From positions 186,001 to 250,000 of the forward strand of contig CAJJBV010000002.1 in assembly GCA_905182525.1 (NCBI GenBank): DNA of 64,000 nt, given 5' to 3'. Below are positions 18,542-28,785 of the stretch, one piece after another. Positions within the stretch are counted from its first letter, which is position 1; each line of letters starts with the position of its first letter. A program made the position numbers and the translations under genes. The notes beneath the pieces are model-generated. The model ran no database searches, had not been told where the DNA came from, and saw only the letters and a list, made by a program, of their open reading frames with translations. This stretch comes from Cryomorphaceae bacterium. Its GTDB lineage: Bacteria; Bacteroidota; Bacteroidia; Flavobacteriales_D; Parvicellaceae.

Positions 18542-19296
18542 TGCATATAATTTCTTTCGTATCTAGCTTTATCTTCAGGGTTAGTTAGTACAGGTGGACA
18601 GTCACCTTTGCCTGGGGTTTTAAGCCAAATAAATCTAATTTTAAATATTAAAGGTCTGTATCTACTATTAAAAACTCCATAGCTTGATTTTCCTTGTTCC
18701 CATTTCTTTAAAGTTAAAAAAGGAGATTCAATAGTTGGAATTATAAAGAACTTTTTTTGAACTTTGAAACCATAACCAAACTTTATATGAAATGATAATA
18801 TTAATCTTTCTGTGTTTTTAGGTTCTGGAGAACCTTTTTCAAATAACTTAAAATCTAAATTTGAACCAATACTAGACTGAATAAATTTTTTATTTGAAAT
18901 TTGCCAGATATTATTGATATTAAAATTTGCACTCAAATATCTTTGTTTAAAAATAGATTTATTATTGATGCTATCAATTTCACTTCCCGATAGTTTTTTA
19001 TAACTAAAACCATAATCCATGTAGTTAAATATATTACCTCCTTTTTCAAAGAGTTTATAAGCCCCTGCTTCAATAACGTAAGCCAATCTTCCCCTAGGAA
19101 CAACATCTATATTGTCAACCAGTTTATTAATTTTATTTGGAAGCATATATGTAAGACCAGGGCTTAAGTAAAAACCCTCCATTGAATAGCTGCCATTAAA
19201 AGAGACTAATGGATTTTTTTTTCTTTCATACATTTGGGCATTACAAATAGTAAAAATGAGTAAAAATATTATCAATAAATATTTTTCCATATTCAT
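18538..19296 (-). CDS. Putative outer-membrane beta-barrel protein of unknown function
   Basis: The 252-residue protein has an N-terminal signal sequence (about 1-20, ending NAQ) and then alternating polar/hydrophobic strands rich in Tyr, Phe and Gly, such as SMEGFYLSPGLTYMLP and RLILSFHIKFGYGFKV. A short polar tail ends the protein. I do not recognise a named family. Its start overlaps the kmo stop (ATGA) and its stop overlaps the thioesterase start, so it is part of the kynurenine operon. A transport or envelope role is possible but only inferred. Confidence 0.6.
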   Translation of the reverse strand: MNMEKYLLIIFLLIFTICNAQMYERKKNPLVSFNGSYSMEGFYLSPGLTYMLPNKINKLVDNIDVVPRGRLAYVIEAGAYKLFEKGGNIFNYMDYGFSYKKLSGSEIDSINNKSIFKQRYLSANFNINNIWQISNKKFIQSSIGSNLDFKLFEKGSPEPKNTERLILSFHIKFGYGFKVQKKFFIIPTIESPFLTLKKWEQGKSSYGVFNSRYRPLIFKIRFIWLKTPGKGDCPPVLTNPEDKARYERNYMQ

Positions 19297-20633
19297 TTTA
19301 TCATTGATAATATTTTGAGCTCAATCTCTTTTGAATCCCATTTTTCTTCAATATTTGGAGAATCCATTATTTTACTCATAATATTTTCCTGAATTTTACC
19401 ATTTTTATAAGCTTGGGAATACCTTATGTTGCTAAAAGATACTTGAGAATAAAGAGGAACCCATTTAGTTGGGTGTAGTTGATGAATTTTAGCTTCTATT
19501 TTTTTCTGCAGTAAAAATTTTTCATCTGCAACATGATCACGCATAACGTAATAATTATCTAATGAAAGGTCTTGAAGAGCATCACCATCTGGTTTTCTTA
19601 TTTCTTGATATTCTTTAAATGTTTTTTCCCAGTTTTTATATTTATTGTAAAGTTCCCACATCACAAAACAATCTTCAAAACCAGCATTCATTCCTTGACC
19701 ATAAAAAGGAACTGTAGAATGAGCAGAATCACCCATCAAAGCAAATTTCCCTACTGTCCAAGGGAAACATCTTGTAATTGACATTGATGACAAAGGGTTT
19801 TGATGCCAATTTTCAATTAAGTTAGGGATTAGCTCATAAAAATCTGGAAAAACTTTTTTTACAAAATCATCAATCTTAGCATCATTATCTAATTGATTAA
19901 ATGCATATTTTTCATTCTCATAAGGCATAAACAGTGTACATGTAAAAGATCCATCTTCGTTGGGTAATGCAATAAGCATAAATCGTCCTCTAGGCCATAT
20001 GTGTAAAGCATTTTTTTCTAGTTTATAATTGCCATTTTCATCAGCTGGAATTAACAACTCTTTATATCCATCCTCTATATAAAATTGGCTAAAATTAAAT
20101 CTATCAACCTTCTGCATAGAATTATATCTCACTGCTGAAAATGCACCATCTGCTGCAAAAATCACGTCCGCTTTGTCTTCGAATACTTCTTGAGTAATTA
20201 GATTCTTCAGCGTAATATGACCTTTTTCTAAATCTGCATCCAGACATTGGTGCTGATAATGAATTTCTGTATTTCCTTTATCTTCAGCAAGGTTCATCAT
20301 CATAGCGTTTAGATTCCCTCGAGGGACTGAATAAATAGCCTCATCTTCTTTTCCGTACGGCTGATAAGTCAACTTACCTTCCATGCTATGCATTACTCTT
20401 CCACTCATCGGGATCGCAATCTTTTCAATTTCTTTTTCAACACCAGCAGCTTTTAATGAATTCCATCCTCTTTCTGATAGCGCTAGATTTATTGATTTAC
20501 CAGCGCTTATTTCAGCTTTTCTAATGTCTGATCTCCTTTCATAAATTACAACTTTGTAACCCGCCTTTTGCATATAAACAGCCCAAAGAGAACCAACTAA
20601 ACCAGCTCCTACTATAATTACTTTCTTTTCCAT
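19293..20633 (-). CDS. kmo: Kynurenine 3-monooxygenase
   Basis: This FAD-dependent aromatic hydroxylase converts L-kynurenine to 3-hydroxykynurenine with NADPH and oxygen. The 446 residues contain the Rossmann motif VGAGLVGSLWA (G9, G11, G14), the RSDIRKAEISAGKSINLALSERG region typical of KMO, and the second FAD motif ALMGDSAHSTVPFYGQGMN. The C-terminal region needed for substrate gating is present. It lies just after kynU and a small ORF, and couples into the outer-membrane protein gene. Together with KynU it would yield 3-hydroxyanthranilate, an NAD precursor; the later enzymes are not in this window. Confidence 0.95.
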   Translation of the reverse strand: MEKKVIIVGAGLVGSLWAVYMQKAGYKVVIYERRSDIRKAEISAGKSINLALSERGWNSLKAAGVEKEIEKIAIPMSGRVMHSMEGKLTYQPYGKEDEAIYSVPRGNLNAMMMNLAEDKGNTEIHYQHQCLDADLEKGHITLKNLITQEVFEDKADVIFAADGAFSAVRYNSMQKVDRFNFSQFYIEDGYKELLIPADENGNYKLEKNALHIWPRGRFMLIALPNEDGSFTCTLFMPYENEKYAFNQLDNDAKIDDFVKKVFPDFYELIPNLIENWHQNPLSSMSITRCFPWTVGKFALMGDSAHSTVPFYGQGMNAGFEDCFVMWELYNKYKNWEKTFKEYQEIRKPDGDALQDLSLDNYYVMRDHVADEKFLLQKKIEAKIHQLHPTKWVPLYSQVSFSNIRYSQAYKNGKIQENIMSKIMDSPNIEEKWDSKEIELKILSMIK

Positions 20634-20776
20634 CTTTTTCTATATTCAGATTTTTCAAATTTACTATTTTGATTCCTTTTATTAGATTTAAAAACTCTAT
20701 TAGAAATCCTCCAAACTACAAGACCAAAAACAATAGTTGTTATTGCTAGTAAAGATATCTTTGATTCTGGGTTCAT
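20618..20776 (-). CDS. Small single-helix membrane peptide between kynU and kmo (52 residues)
   Basis: An ATG at 20776 opens a 52-codon frame ending at a TAA that overlaps the kmo start by 16 bases. It begins MNPESKISLLAITTIVFGLV, giving one hydrophobic helix (about 7-23), then a strongly basic tail rich in Lys, Arg and Asn. It starts 3 bases after the kynU stop. The position exactly fills the gap and the layout (hydrophobic then basic) looks protein-like, but there is no family match I know of. It could act as a membrane tether or an operon-coupling peptide. Confidence 0.5.
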   Translation of the reverse strand: MNPESKISLLAITTIVFGLVVWRISNRVFKSNKRNQNSKFEKSEYRKRWKRK

Positions 20777-20778
20777 AT

Positions 20779-22065
20779 TTATTTTACGTAATTATTCAAT
20801 ATTCTTCCTAGCTCAAAAACATCTTCAAAACTATTGTAAAATGGAACAGGAGCTACTCTAATTACATTGGGCTCTCTCCAGTCAACTACAACATGATTTC
20901 TTGAAAGTTCTTCAAATAAATCTCGGCCATATCCATGAGCAATAATTGAAAGTTGACACCCTCTTTCTTTTGGGTTTTTAGGAGTTATTATTTCTAAAAA
21001 AGATTTTTTATTATCATTTATGTAGTTTATAATAAACTCCAAATAATTGGTGAGTAAAATACTTTTTTCACGAAGTTTTTCTATTCCAACTTCTTCAAAT
21101 AAATCTAGTGATGCTTTATGAGCAGCCATTGACAGTACAGGGGCATTAGATAGTTGCCAACTTTCGGCTGTAGGAATTGGAGAAAACTTATCTGGCATTT
21201 GGAATCTATCTTCCTTGTTATGACCCCACCAACCAGCTAATCTTAATATGTTTGGATTATCAACATGTTTTTCATTTATATATAATCCACTTACTCCACC
21301 CGGACCAGAATTTAAATATTTGTAAGAACACCATGCTGCAAAATCAACCTTCCATTCGTTAAGTTTTAGAGGGATATTTCCAACTCCATGTGCTAGGTCA
21401 AAACCAACAAAAGCCCCAACTTCATGACCAGCTTTTGTGATTGTTTTCATGTCAAAAACTTGTCCAGAATAATAATTTACCCCTCCAATCATTACTAATG
21501 CAAGTTCTGGTCCAATTTCTTTTATTTTAGAAACAATATCTTCATTTCTAATGGTTTGTTCACCTTCTCTTGGTTCCACTTCAACAATGCAGTCTTCAGG
21601 TTTTAGATTATGAATTTCAACTTGACTTTGAAGTGCATATTGATCGCTAGGAAATGCTTTTTTTTCACATAAAATTTTGAATCTAGTTTTGGTAGGTCTG
21701 TAGAAAGAGATTAGTAGAAGATGGAGATTCGTAGTTAAACTGTGTGTTACTACTACTTCTTTATTTTTTGCTCCAACAAGAGAATTTATTTTGTCATTAA
21801 AGATTTCATGATAATTAAGCCAGGGATTTTTAGAGTTTTCATGGCCTTCTACTCCCCATTTAGCCCAATCGTTCAGCTCATCTTGAATATATGATTGTAC
21901 ATTTTTTGGTTGTAATCCTAGTGAATTTCCTGTAAAGTATAAAGACTCTTTTCCAGAGAAATTAGGGATAAAAAAATGATCTCTGTAGGAACTTAATTCA
22001 TCATTTTTATCAAGTTTTCTTGCACAGTTTAGAGAAAATTCCCAATTAGTCACGATATTCGACAC
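20779..22065 (-). CDS. kynU: Kynureninase
   Basis: Kynureninase is a PLP enzyme cleaving kynurenine or 3-hydroxykynurenine to (3-hydroxy)anthranilate and alanine. The 428 residues include FTGNSLGLQPK, the GFDLAHGVGN aspartate that contacts PLP nitrogen, and the Schiff-base lysine in WCSYKYLNSGPGG (K249). Full length with an ATG start. It is first in a seven-gene minus-strand operon that runs to about 16.4 kb, and divergent from hemL with only 51 bases between them. Confidence 0.95.
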   Translation of the reverse strand: MSNIVTNWEFSLNCARKLDKNDELSSYRDHFFIPNFSGKESLYFTGNSLGLQPKNVQSYIQDELNDWAKWGVEGHENSKNPWLNYHEIFNDKINSLVGAKNKEVVVTHSLTTNLHLLLISFYRPTKTRFKILCEKKAFPSDQYALQSQVEIHNLKPEDCIVEVEPREGEQTIRNEDIVSKIKEIGPELALVMIGGVNYYSGQVFDMKTITKAGHEVGAFVGFDLAHGVGNIPLKLNEWKVDFAAWCSYKYLNSGPGGVSGLYINEKHVDNPNILRLAGWWGHNKEDRFQMPDKFSPIPTAESWQLSNAPVLSMAAHKASLDLFEEVGIEKLREKSILLTNYLEFIINYINDNKKSFLEIITPKNPKERGCQLSIIAHGYGRDLFEELSRNHVVVDWREPNVIRVAPVPFYNSFEDVFELGRILNNYVK

Positions 22066-22082
22066 ATTAAATTATTTGATAA

Positions 22083-22090
22083 CAAATATA
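22083..22090 (-). promoter_or_regulatory. Candidate -7 box (TATATTTG) for the kynU operon
   Basis: In the 51-base kynU/hemL divergent gap the minus strand reads TATATTTG, matching the Bacteroidota TAnnTTTG element 18-25 bases before the kynU ATG. I see no good TTTG box at the expected distance upstream, so only the -7 half is supported. Confidence 0.4.
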
Positions 22091-22116
22091 ACTGAATTAA
22101 ATCTTAAGAAGGTAAA

Positions 22117-23412
22117 ATGTTTAAACTGATAAATACCAGATCAAAAAAATTATTTGAACAAGCTAAGAAAGTTATTCCTGGAGGAGTTAATTCACCAGTA
22201 AGAGCATTTAAATCAGTAGGAGGGACCCCGATTTTTATAAATCATGCTTTAGGAGCTTATTTAATAGACGAAGACGAGAACAAATACATTGATTATATTT
22301 CTTCATGGGGACCTATGATTATAGGTCATGCACATCCAGAAATTATAAATGCTATAAATAACCAGTCTTTAAAAGGGACTTCCTATGGTATTCCAACCGA
22401 GCTTGAAAACAAAATGGCAGAGTTAGTAGTTTCTCTAGCTCCAAATGTTGATAAAGTTAGATTTGTTAATTCAGGAACTGAAGCTTGTATGAGTGCTGTG
22501 AGGTTAGCTAGAGGCTACACAAATAGAGATAAAATCATAAAGTTTTCCGGTTGTTATCACGGTCATTCTGATTCGTTTCTCATTCAAGCCGGAAGTGGTG
22601 CATCTACTTTGGGAGTTCCCAATAGTCCAGGTATTACAAAAGGAACTGCTTCTGATACGCTTTTAGCAAATTATAACGATATTTCCCAAGTTGAAAACAT
22701 ATTTAAAAATCATCAAGACGAAATCGCTGCTATTATTTTAGAACCCATTGCAGGTAATATGGGTTGTGTCTTACCAAAAAAAGATTTCATTCCTCAGTTA
22801 AGAAAATTATGCTCAAAGAATGGTGCGTTACTAATATTCGATGAAGTAATGACTGGATTTAGACTTGGACTAGGTGGAGCACAAGAAATTTTAGGTGTAG
22901 ATGCAGACTTAATCACTTATGGTAAAGTAATAGGTGGAGGCTTACCTGTAGGAGCTTTTGGTGGAAAAAAAGAAATTATGGATTTTTTAGCTCCTGATGG
23001 ACCTGTTTACCAAGCTGGAACCTTAAGTGGAAATCCTATTGCCATGGCAGCTGGTTATGCAATGTTAAATCACCTTAAATCAAATTCTGATATTTATGAT
23101 TCATTAAATAAAAAAACAAAATATTTAAAAATGGGAATAGAGCAGGTTTTATTAAAGTCTAACATTCCATTTCAAATTAATAGCATAGGGTCAATGATTT
23201 CTGTTCACTTTACAGATGACCCAGTGATAGATTTTGAAACTGCAAAATACGGAGATAATATCCATTTTAAAAATTATTTCCACGGAATGCTTTCTAATGG
23301 TGTTTACCTTCCTCCAAGTGCTTATGAAAGTTATTTTTTAAACGATGCTATTTCTTATAAAGACATAGACTATACTATTTCTTCTCTTAGCAAAATTATT
23401 TCAAAAATATAA
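22117..23412 (+). CDS. hemL: Glutamate-1-semialdehyde 2,1-aminomutase
   Basis: HemL converts glutamate-1-semialdehyde to 5-aminolevulinate, the committed C5-pathway step to haem. The 431-residue PLP enzyme shows [44 protein letters not shown] and the PLP lysine in [16 protein letters not shown] (K270). It starts with ATG, preceded by AAGAAGG 6 bases upstream, one of the few Shine-Dalgarno-like sites in the window. It is divergent from kynU and 48 bases ahead of yifB. Confidence 0.95.
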   Translation: MFKLINTRSKKLFEQAKKVIPGGVNSPVRAFKSVGGTPIFINHALGAYLIDEDENKYIDYISSWGPMIIGHAHPEIINAINNQSLKGTSYGIPTELENKMAELVVSLAPNVDKVRFVNSGTEACMSAVRLARGYTNRDKIIKFSGCYHGHSDSFLIQAGSGASTLGVPNSPGITKGTASDTLLANYNDISQVENIFKNHQDEIAAIILEPIAGNMGCVLPKKDFIPQLRKLCSKNGALLIFDEVMTGFRLGLGGAQEILGVDADLITYGKVIGGGLPVGAFGGKKEIMDFLAPDGPVYQAGTLSGNPIAMAAGYAMLNHLKSNSDIYDSLNKKTKYLKMGIEQVLLKSNIPFQINSIGSMISVHFTDDPVIDFETAKYGDNIHFKNYFHGMLSNGVYLPPSAYESYFLNDAISYKDIDYTISSLSKIISKI

Positions 23413-23460
23413 CAACGTAAATATTTTAAGTTCTTAGGAATCTTTCTTTGTCATAAAAAC

Positions 23461-24975
23461 ATGATTGAGAAAGTAATTGGATGTGCTTTAGTGGGAATTG
23501 AAGGACAAAAGGTAGAAGTAGAAGTAAATATTTCTAGAGGAGCTAAATTTTTACTAGTTGGTTTACCCGACAATGCAGTTAAAGAATCGCATTATAGAAT
23601 TGCAGCTGCCCTTAAAAATATCGGATATAAAATTCCAGTAAAAGAAATTATAATAAATCTTGCACCTGCTGACTTAAAAAAAGAAGGAAGTGCGTATGAT
23701 TTACCAATAGCTTTAGGTATTCTTTGTGGTTCACAACAAATAAAACCCGGAATTTTCAATGATTATTTGGTTATGGGAGAATTGTCATTAGACGGTGTTT
23801 TAAGACCCGTAAAAGGGGTTTTATCTATGGCAATGAAAGCAAAAAAAATGGGATTAAAGGGGATAATTATCCCACAAAAAAATATTTTAGAAGCACAATT
23901 AGTTAAGGGGATTGATATAGTTGCTCCAAGAAACTTAAAAGAGTTGCTAAATCATTTTTTAGAAAAAAGAAAAATAAAAAATGAAATAAAAGCTTCATTA
24001 GTAACTGATGAAAATAGTCAAATTGATTTTTCAGATGTCATTGGTCAACAAGTTGCAAAAAGAGCAATGGAAATTGCAGCTGCTGGATTTCATAATATAC
24101 TTTTAATTGGCCCTCCAGGATCTGGCAAGTCAATGTTGGCTAAAAGAATCACAACAATCCTTCCAAAATTAAGTGAACCACAAATGCTAGAAACCACAAA
24201 AATATATTCCTATTTGGGGAAATTCGCATTAAAAAACAAATTAATATTTAATCCTCCATTTCGAAGTCCTCATCATACTATTTCTGATGTTGCATTAGTT
24301 GGAGGAGGTTCTAATCCTAAGCCTGGAGAAATTTCTTTAGCTCATAATGGTGTGCTTTTTTTAGATGAATTGCCAGAATTTAAAAGAAGGGTATTGGAGG
24401 TTTTAAGGCAGCCTTTAGAAGATGGGCTTGTCACAATTTCAAGAGCCTCGGGGAGTGTTAATTTCCCATCTAAATTAATGTTAATTGCAGCTATGAATCC
24501 AACACCAAATGGAAATTATTTTGATGTGTTAAATTCTTCACAATCTTATCATAAAGTACAGCAGTATCTTTCTAAATTAAGTCAACCTTTATTAGATAGG
24601 ATTGACTTGCAAATCGAAGTAGAATCTGTATCAATTGATAAATTAATAGGTTTTAAAAAGACAGAGGAAGACAGTAAAACTATAGCTAAAAGAGTTGAAA
24701 TCGCAAGAAAAACACAGTATGATAGACAGTCAAAAACAAATTCAGAATTAAACAGCAGGGAAATAATAGAGTATTGTTCATTAAACTCTGAAACATTAAT
24801 ATTTTTAAAAAATGCTGCTAAAAGTTTAAATTTTTCAGCTAGAAGTTTTGACAGGGTAAAGAAAATATCAAGAACAATTTCAGATCTTAGTAATTCAAAG
24901 AATATTGAGCTTGAACATGTGGCAGAAGCAATCCAATATAGAAGCTTAGAAAGGTTGAAACAATTTATAAATTAA
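23461..24975 (+). CDS. YifB family Mg-chelatase-like AAA+ ATPase (ComM-like)
   Basis: The 504-residue protein has an N-terminal Lon-protease-like fold (GCALVGIEGQKVEVEV ... NLAPADLKKEGSAYDLPIAL), then an AAA+ module with Walker A GPPGSGKS (217-224), Walker B GVLFLDELPEF and a Mg-chelatase C-terminal region. ComM-type members are helicases promoting branch migration during natural transformation; whether this one does so is unknown. Its stop overlaps the convergent foldase gene by 4 bases. Confidence 0.9.
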   Translation: MIEKVIGCALVGIEGQKVEVEVNISRGAKFLLVGLPDNAVKESHYRIAAALKNIGYKIPVKEIIINLAPADLKKEGSAYDLPIALGILCGSQQIKPGIFNDYLVMGELSLDGVLRPVKGVLSMAMKAKKMGLKGIIIPQKNILEAQLVKGIDIVAPRNLKELLNHFLEKRKIKNEIKASLVTDENSQIDFSDVIGQQVAKRAMEIAAAGFHNILLIGPPGSGKSMLAKRITTILPKLSEPQMLETTKIYSYLGKFALKNKLIFNPPFRSPHHTISDVALVGGGSNPKPGEISLAHNGVLFLDELPEFKRRVLEVLRQPLEDGLVTISRASGSVNFPSKLMLIAAMNPTPNGNYFDVLNSSQSYHKVQQYLSKLSQPLLDRIDLQIEVESVSIDKLIGFKKTEEDSKTIAKRVEIARKTQYDRQSKTNSELNSREIIEYCSLNSETLIFLKNAAKSLNFSARSFDRVKKISRTISDLSNSKNIELEHVAEAIQYRSLERLKQFIN

Positions 24976-27200
24976 TTATTAATGATCATATTTCTTGCTC
25001 TTTCATCTCTAACATTATAGGCATTATAAAGTGCAGGATAATAATCTTGCTCAATTTGATTTCTAATCTCTTTTTGTAGCTCATTAGATTTTTCAATTAT
25101 TGAATTTTCATCAACTGTTGGTTGATTAATAACACTTTGAGATTTCACAATATAAATACCTTTTTTACCTTCAATAATTGGAGATATTTCATTTTGAGTT
25201 AGAGAGAAGATTTGAGCCATAACTTTAGGCTCTGCAATCTCTTGATTATTATTTCCAATATTTACATCACTGTACTTTATAAATTTAGATTCTATTTCCT
25301 TGTCAAGTATTTTTGAAATACTGTCTAGGCTATTTATGTTAAGTATTTCGTTCGAGTACTTACTAATATAATACTTTGCTTTTAAATTATTTTTCATTGC
25401 GGGAATCATTAATGAAACTATATTTTCAAAAGAATTATCGTAAGCTTTTACTTTTTCTTTTAAAACAGCCAAAACTAATTGATTGTTGGAAATGTACTCA
25501 GGCTCAAGTAACCCGCCAATGTCACTATTAAACGCCCACCTTGAAATATTTAAATTTCTATTAAGTTCGTTAGGGCCATAAAGACCGGCAGTTCTTCTAT
25601 TTGGGTAAATGAGAGGAACATATCCCGATGATTTAACAACATATCCCAGTTCATCGGCAGCAATACTAAAATCGTTAGAGTCTGCTTTATAATAAAAGGC
25701 TAAAGCGGCAGAATCATAAAATTGATTTTGAGTAGCCTTACTAACTTGAATTGTTTCGTCAACTACAGCTATTTTCTTAAATGTTCCAATTTTCCGCCCT
25801 AAAACTTGAATAACATGGAAACCATAATTAGTTCTAACAACTCCAGAGCTACCAATTTTTTTATTAAAACTAAACTCTTCAAATTCTGGAACCATTTGAC
25901 CTTTTGGAAACCATGAATAAACTCCTCCATTTGAAACAGAACCAGGATCATCAGAATATTTAGATACCAATGAACTAAATTTACTACTGTCACGTCTAAT
26001 AGCATAAAGTATACTGTCTGCTAATTTCTTATTTTTAGTATCATTAATATCACCTTCTTTTGAATTTATTAAGATGTGCCTAACTTTTGATTGTTCTTCT
26101 TCTCCAGTTTCAAAAATCTTAACAATTTGGATTTTATCTCCACTTACAAATGGACCAATAATATCACCTTTATTAGCATTATTGATTTTACTATCAATAA
26201 AAGATGAGAACTTACCACCTTTATAAGGTTGATTACTATAATTCCCGCTAGGTCTTGGACCATATTGAGATGGAATCATTATAGGTGTTTCTGCATAATT
26301 TGCTACAAAAAGAGAATCATTTTTTGATGATTTAAAATCTTCTTTCAGCAATTCCATTCTTGAAGTATAATTAGCTTTGTCAGTATAAGAAGGATTAAAT
26401 GTTATAACTGAATAATCGTAGGAAACTAAAGGCTGCTTTTGTAGCCAAATCTTCTCATTTGAATGTTCAGCGTAAAATTTCTTCTTTTCTTCTTGATTTA
26501 AATCAATTAATGAGTCGTCTAATTCATCGTAATTAATAAAAATGTACTCTATACTAGCGGTTATTTTCTCTTCATTTGTTAATCTTTTAGCTTCCTGAAT
26601 AGTTCCTAAGACACCACTTTTTATCATAGAAGTATATTTACTAATTCTTCTTTCATTTTTTAAAGGATCCTCAATATTGTTTTTTAAATCTCTTTTTGAT
26701 TCAGGATTATCGGGTAGATTTATTATTCTATTAGTTTTCCAAATATTAAAAGAATCTTTATTGTAGAGACCATTAGTGACAAACATTTTTTGTAAAGAAG
26801 AAGGCAGTGGATTTTCACCATTTAAAAGACCTTGATTCAACTCTTCTGCTGAAACATTAATACCAACCTTATTTAGTTCAAAATAATAAATTGTATCTGA
26901 AATCATCTGATTCCAAGTATTAACTTTAATTTGGTCTTCTTCATCACTCGTTAGACTTCCATTTCCACCAGAATTAAGGTTATTAATCCTCAGATTATTT
27001 CTAGTAATATTTTCTCTATTGAAATATTTCCAATCGTTGGCATCAATTTCAGAATTGTCAAATAATCCCAATGTTGAATTTCCATTACCCGAAAATTGTT
27101 GAAGTAAATCATTAACAGGAATAATAAATAGAAATAATCCTAATCCTACCATTGTCACTAAAAGTCCTGACTTTTCTCTTATTTTACCTATTATTGCCAT
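24972..27200 (-). CDS. PpiD/SurA-type periplasmic peptidyl-prolyl isomerase
   Basis: A 742-residue foldase anchored by one N-terminal helix (about 12-30, after a short basic cytoplasmic end), followed by a SurA-N-like chaperone region and a PpiC parvulin domain around residues 373-470 (VRHILINSKEGD, FSSLVSKYSDDPGS, GGVYSWFPKGQMVPEFEEFSF, GFHVIQV). A second chaperone domain fills the C-terminus. It probably helps fold exported proteins beside the Sec translocon. It is monocistronic, with a divergent hemG and convergent yifB. Confidence 0.88.
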   Translation of the reverse strand: MAIIGKIREKSGLLVTMVGLGLFLFIIPVNDLLQQFSGNGNSTLGLFDNSEIDANDWKYFNRENITRNNLRINNLNSGGNGSLTSDEEDQIKVNTWNQMISDTIYYFELNKVGINVSAEELNQGLLNGENPLPSSLQKMFVTNGLYNKDSFNIWKTNRIINLPDNPESKRDLKNNIEDPLKNERRISKYTSMIKSGVLGTIQEAKRLTNEEKITASIEYIFINYDELDDSLIDLNQEEKKKFYAEHSNEKIWLQKQPLVSYDYSVITFNPSYTDKANYTSRMELLKEDFKSSKNDSLFVANYAETPIMIPSQYGPRPSGNYSNQPYKGGKFSSFIDSKINNANKGDIIGPFVSGDKIQIVKIFETGEEEQSKVRHILINSKEGDINDTKNKKLADSILYAIRRDSSKFSSLVSKYSDDPGSVSNGGVYSWFPKGQMVPEFEEFSFNKKIGSSGVVRTNYGFHVIQVLGRKIGTFKKIAVVDETIQVSKATQNQFYDSAALAFYYKADSNDFSIAADELGYVVKSSGYVPLIYPNRRTAGLYGPNELNRNLNISRWAFNSDIGGLLEPEYISNNQLVLAVLKEKVKAYDNSFENIVSLMIPAMKNNLKAKYYISKYSNEILNINSLDSISKILDKEIESKFIKYSDVNIGNNNQEIAEPKVMAQIFSLTQNEISPIIEGKKGIYIVKSQSVINQPTVDENSIIEKSNELQKEIRNQIEQDYYPALYNAYNVRDERARNMIINN

Positions 27201-27315
27201 ATCAGTTTATTATTAAAGTTTGCGAATATACAATTGAATATGCATATATGAAAATAACTTTAAAATGTTAATTGTTTTTATATGTCTAACTATCATATTA
27301 TTTTTACATAAATAA

Positions 27316-28640
27316 ATGAAAAATCAAGTTAACACTGTAATTATTGGGTCTGGAATTTGTGGATTGAGTGCAGCACATTTTTTAGCTAAAAAAACAAGTG
27401 ATTTTTTAGTTTTAGAAGCTACTAATACTCCTGGAGGAATTATTAAAACTAAAATTGAGAACAATTTCATATGTGAGAATGGCCCAAATACAGTGCTATT
27501 AAATAATGATGCAATTGAAGAAATAATTAGAGATTGTGGGTTATGGGATTCACTACAGTTCCCAAAAGAGTCAAGTAATAAAAATCGTTTTGTTTTACAT
27601 AAAAATAAATTAACTAAAATTCCAATTACACCTTTGAAATTTATTTTTAGTAGATTATTTTCTTTTAGTTCTAAAATTAGAATTTTAAAAGAGTTTTTAG
27701 TGAAGCCTCATAATGAAAACACCTCAGTTTATGAGTTTATAAAAAAAAGATTTGGAGAAGATTTTCATAATAAATTAATAGAACCTTTTATTACTGGAAT
27801 ATATGCTGGCAACACAAAGAAAATGAGTGCAAAACATACTCTAAAAATGTTGTGGAGACTAGAACAAGATCATGGAAGTATTATTAAAGGAATTTTTAAG
27901 TCCAAGCGAGATCAAAAAGGAAAATTAACTCATTTAATTTCCCCAATGGACTTTCAAGTTTAATTTCAAAAATAGCAAGCTCAATTGATGACAAATTAAT
28001 ATTTAACTTCAATGTAAATTCCATTCTAAAAACAGAAAATGGATATGAAATTATTAGTGGTTCGAATAAAATTTTCTGTAAAGAAATTATTTGCACAGTA
28101 CCAGCTTATGCACTTAAAACTTTTGTTGATGACAAAGATTTAGCTACTCAACTAGATAAAATAATTTACAGTCCTGTAGACGTTTTTCATTTTGGGTTTT
28201 ATAAAAAAAACATTAAAAATAATAAGCAAGGTTTTGGAGTTTTAACAAAACCTTCAGATGGGAAAAGTTACCTTGGAGTCCTTTTTAATAGTAGAATTTT
28301 CGATTATGTTTCTCCAAAAGATAAAGAACTTTTTACCGTATTAGTGGGGGGTGAAAGACAAAAGCATTTGTGTGAAATTCTACCTAATAAATTACAGCAA
28401 ATAATTTTAGACGAGTTAGAAGAACTGATTGATCATAAGGGAGAAACTGTCCTTAAAAGTCATTACAGGTGGTTGAAAGGAATTCCTCAGTTTAATCTAG
28501 ATCATAATAATTTACTGAATGCAATTCAAGAATTTGAAAAAAATAATTCTAAATTTCATTTAATCGGAAATTACTTTAATGGAGTTTCGGTAAGTGATTG
28601 TATTAAAAAGGCTAAAGATCTTGTAAAGGATATAAATTAA
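27316..28640 (+). CDS. hemG: Protoporphyrinogen oxidase, interrupted by one frameshift
   Basis: This FAD enzyme oxidises protoporphyrinogen IX before iron insertion (the family is called HemG or HemY depending on the source). The N-terminal piece has the GSGICGLSAAHFLA dinucleotide fold and GPNTVLLNN; the second piece runs from SFNFPNGLSSLISKIAS to the FAD-binding C-terminus (LIGNYFNGVSVSDCIKKA). The frames meet at the A5 run 27914-27918. Restoring one A gives QKRKINSFNFPNG and about 441 residues, normal for the family. The first frame otherwise stops at 27963. It is probably a homopolymer error, since hemH and hemL are intact. Confidence 0.88.
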
Positions 28641-28785
28641 AAATTGGTCTAATATTTTCTAGTTTATTGTAGAATCAGAGTTAATTCTGAACAATATTCC
28701 TTTAGTTATCAACATCGTTAATTTTTATGACAATTATTTCCATTTAGTTAATAATTTTAAATCAATTAATTTATTAAAAAAAACT

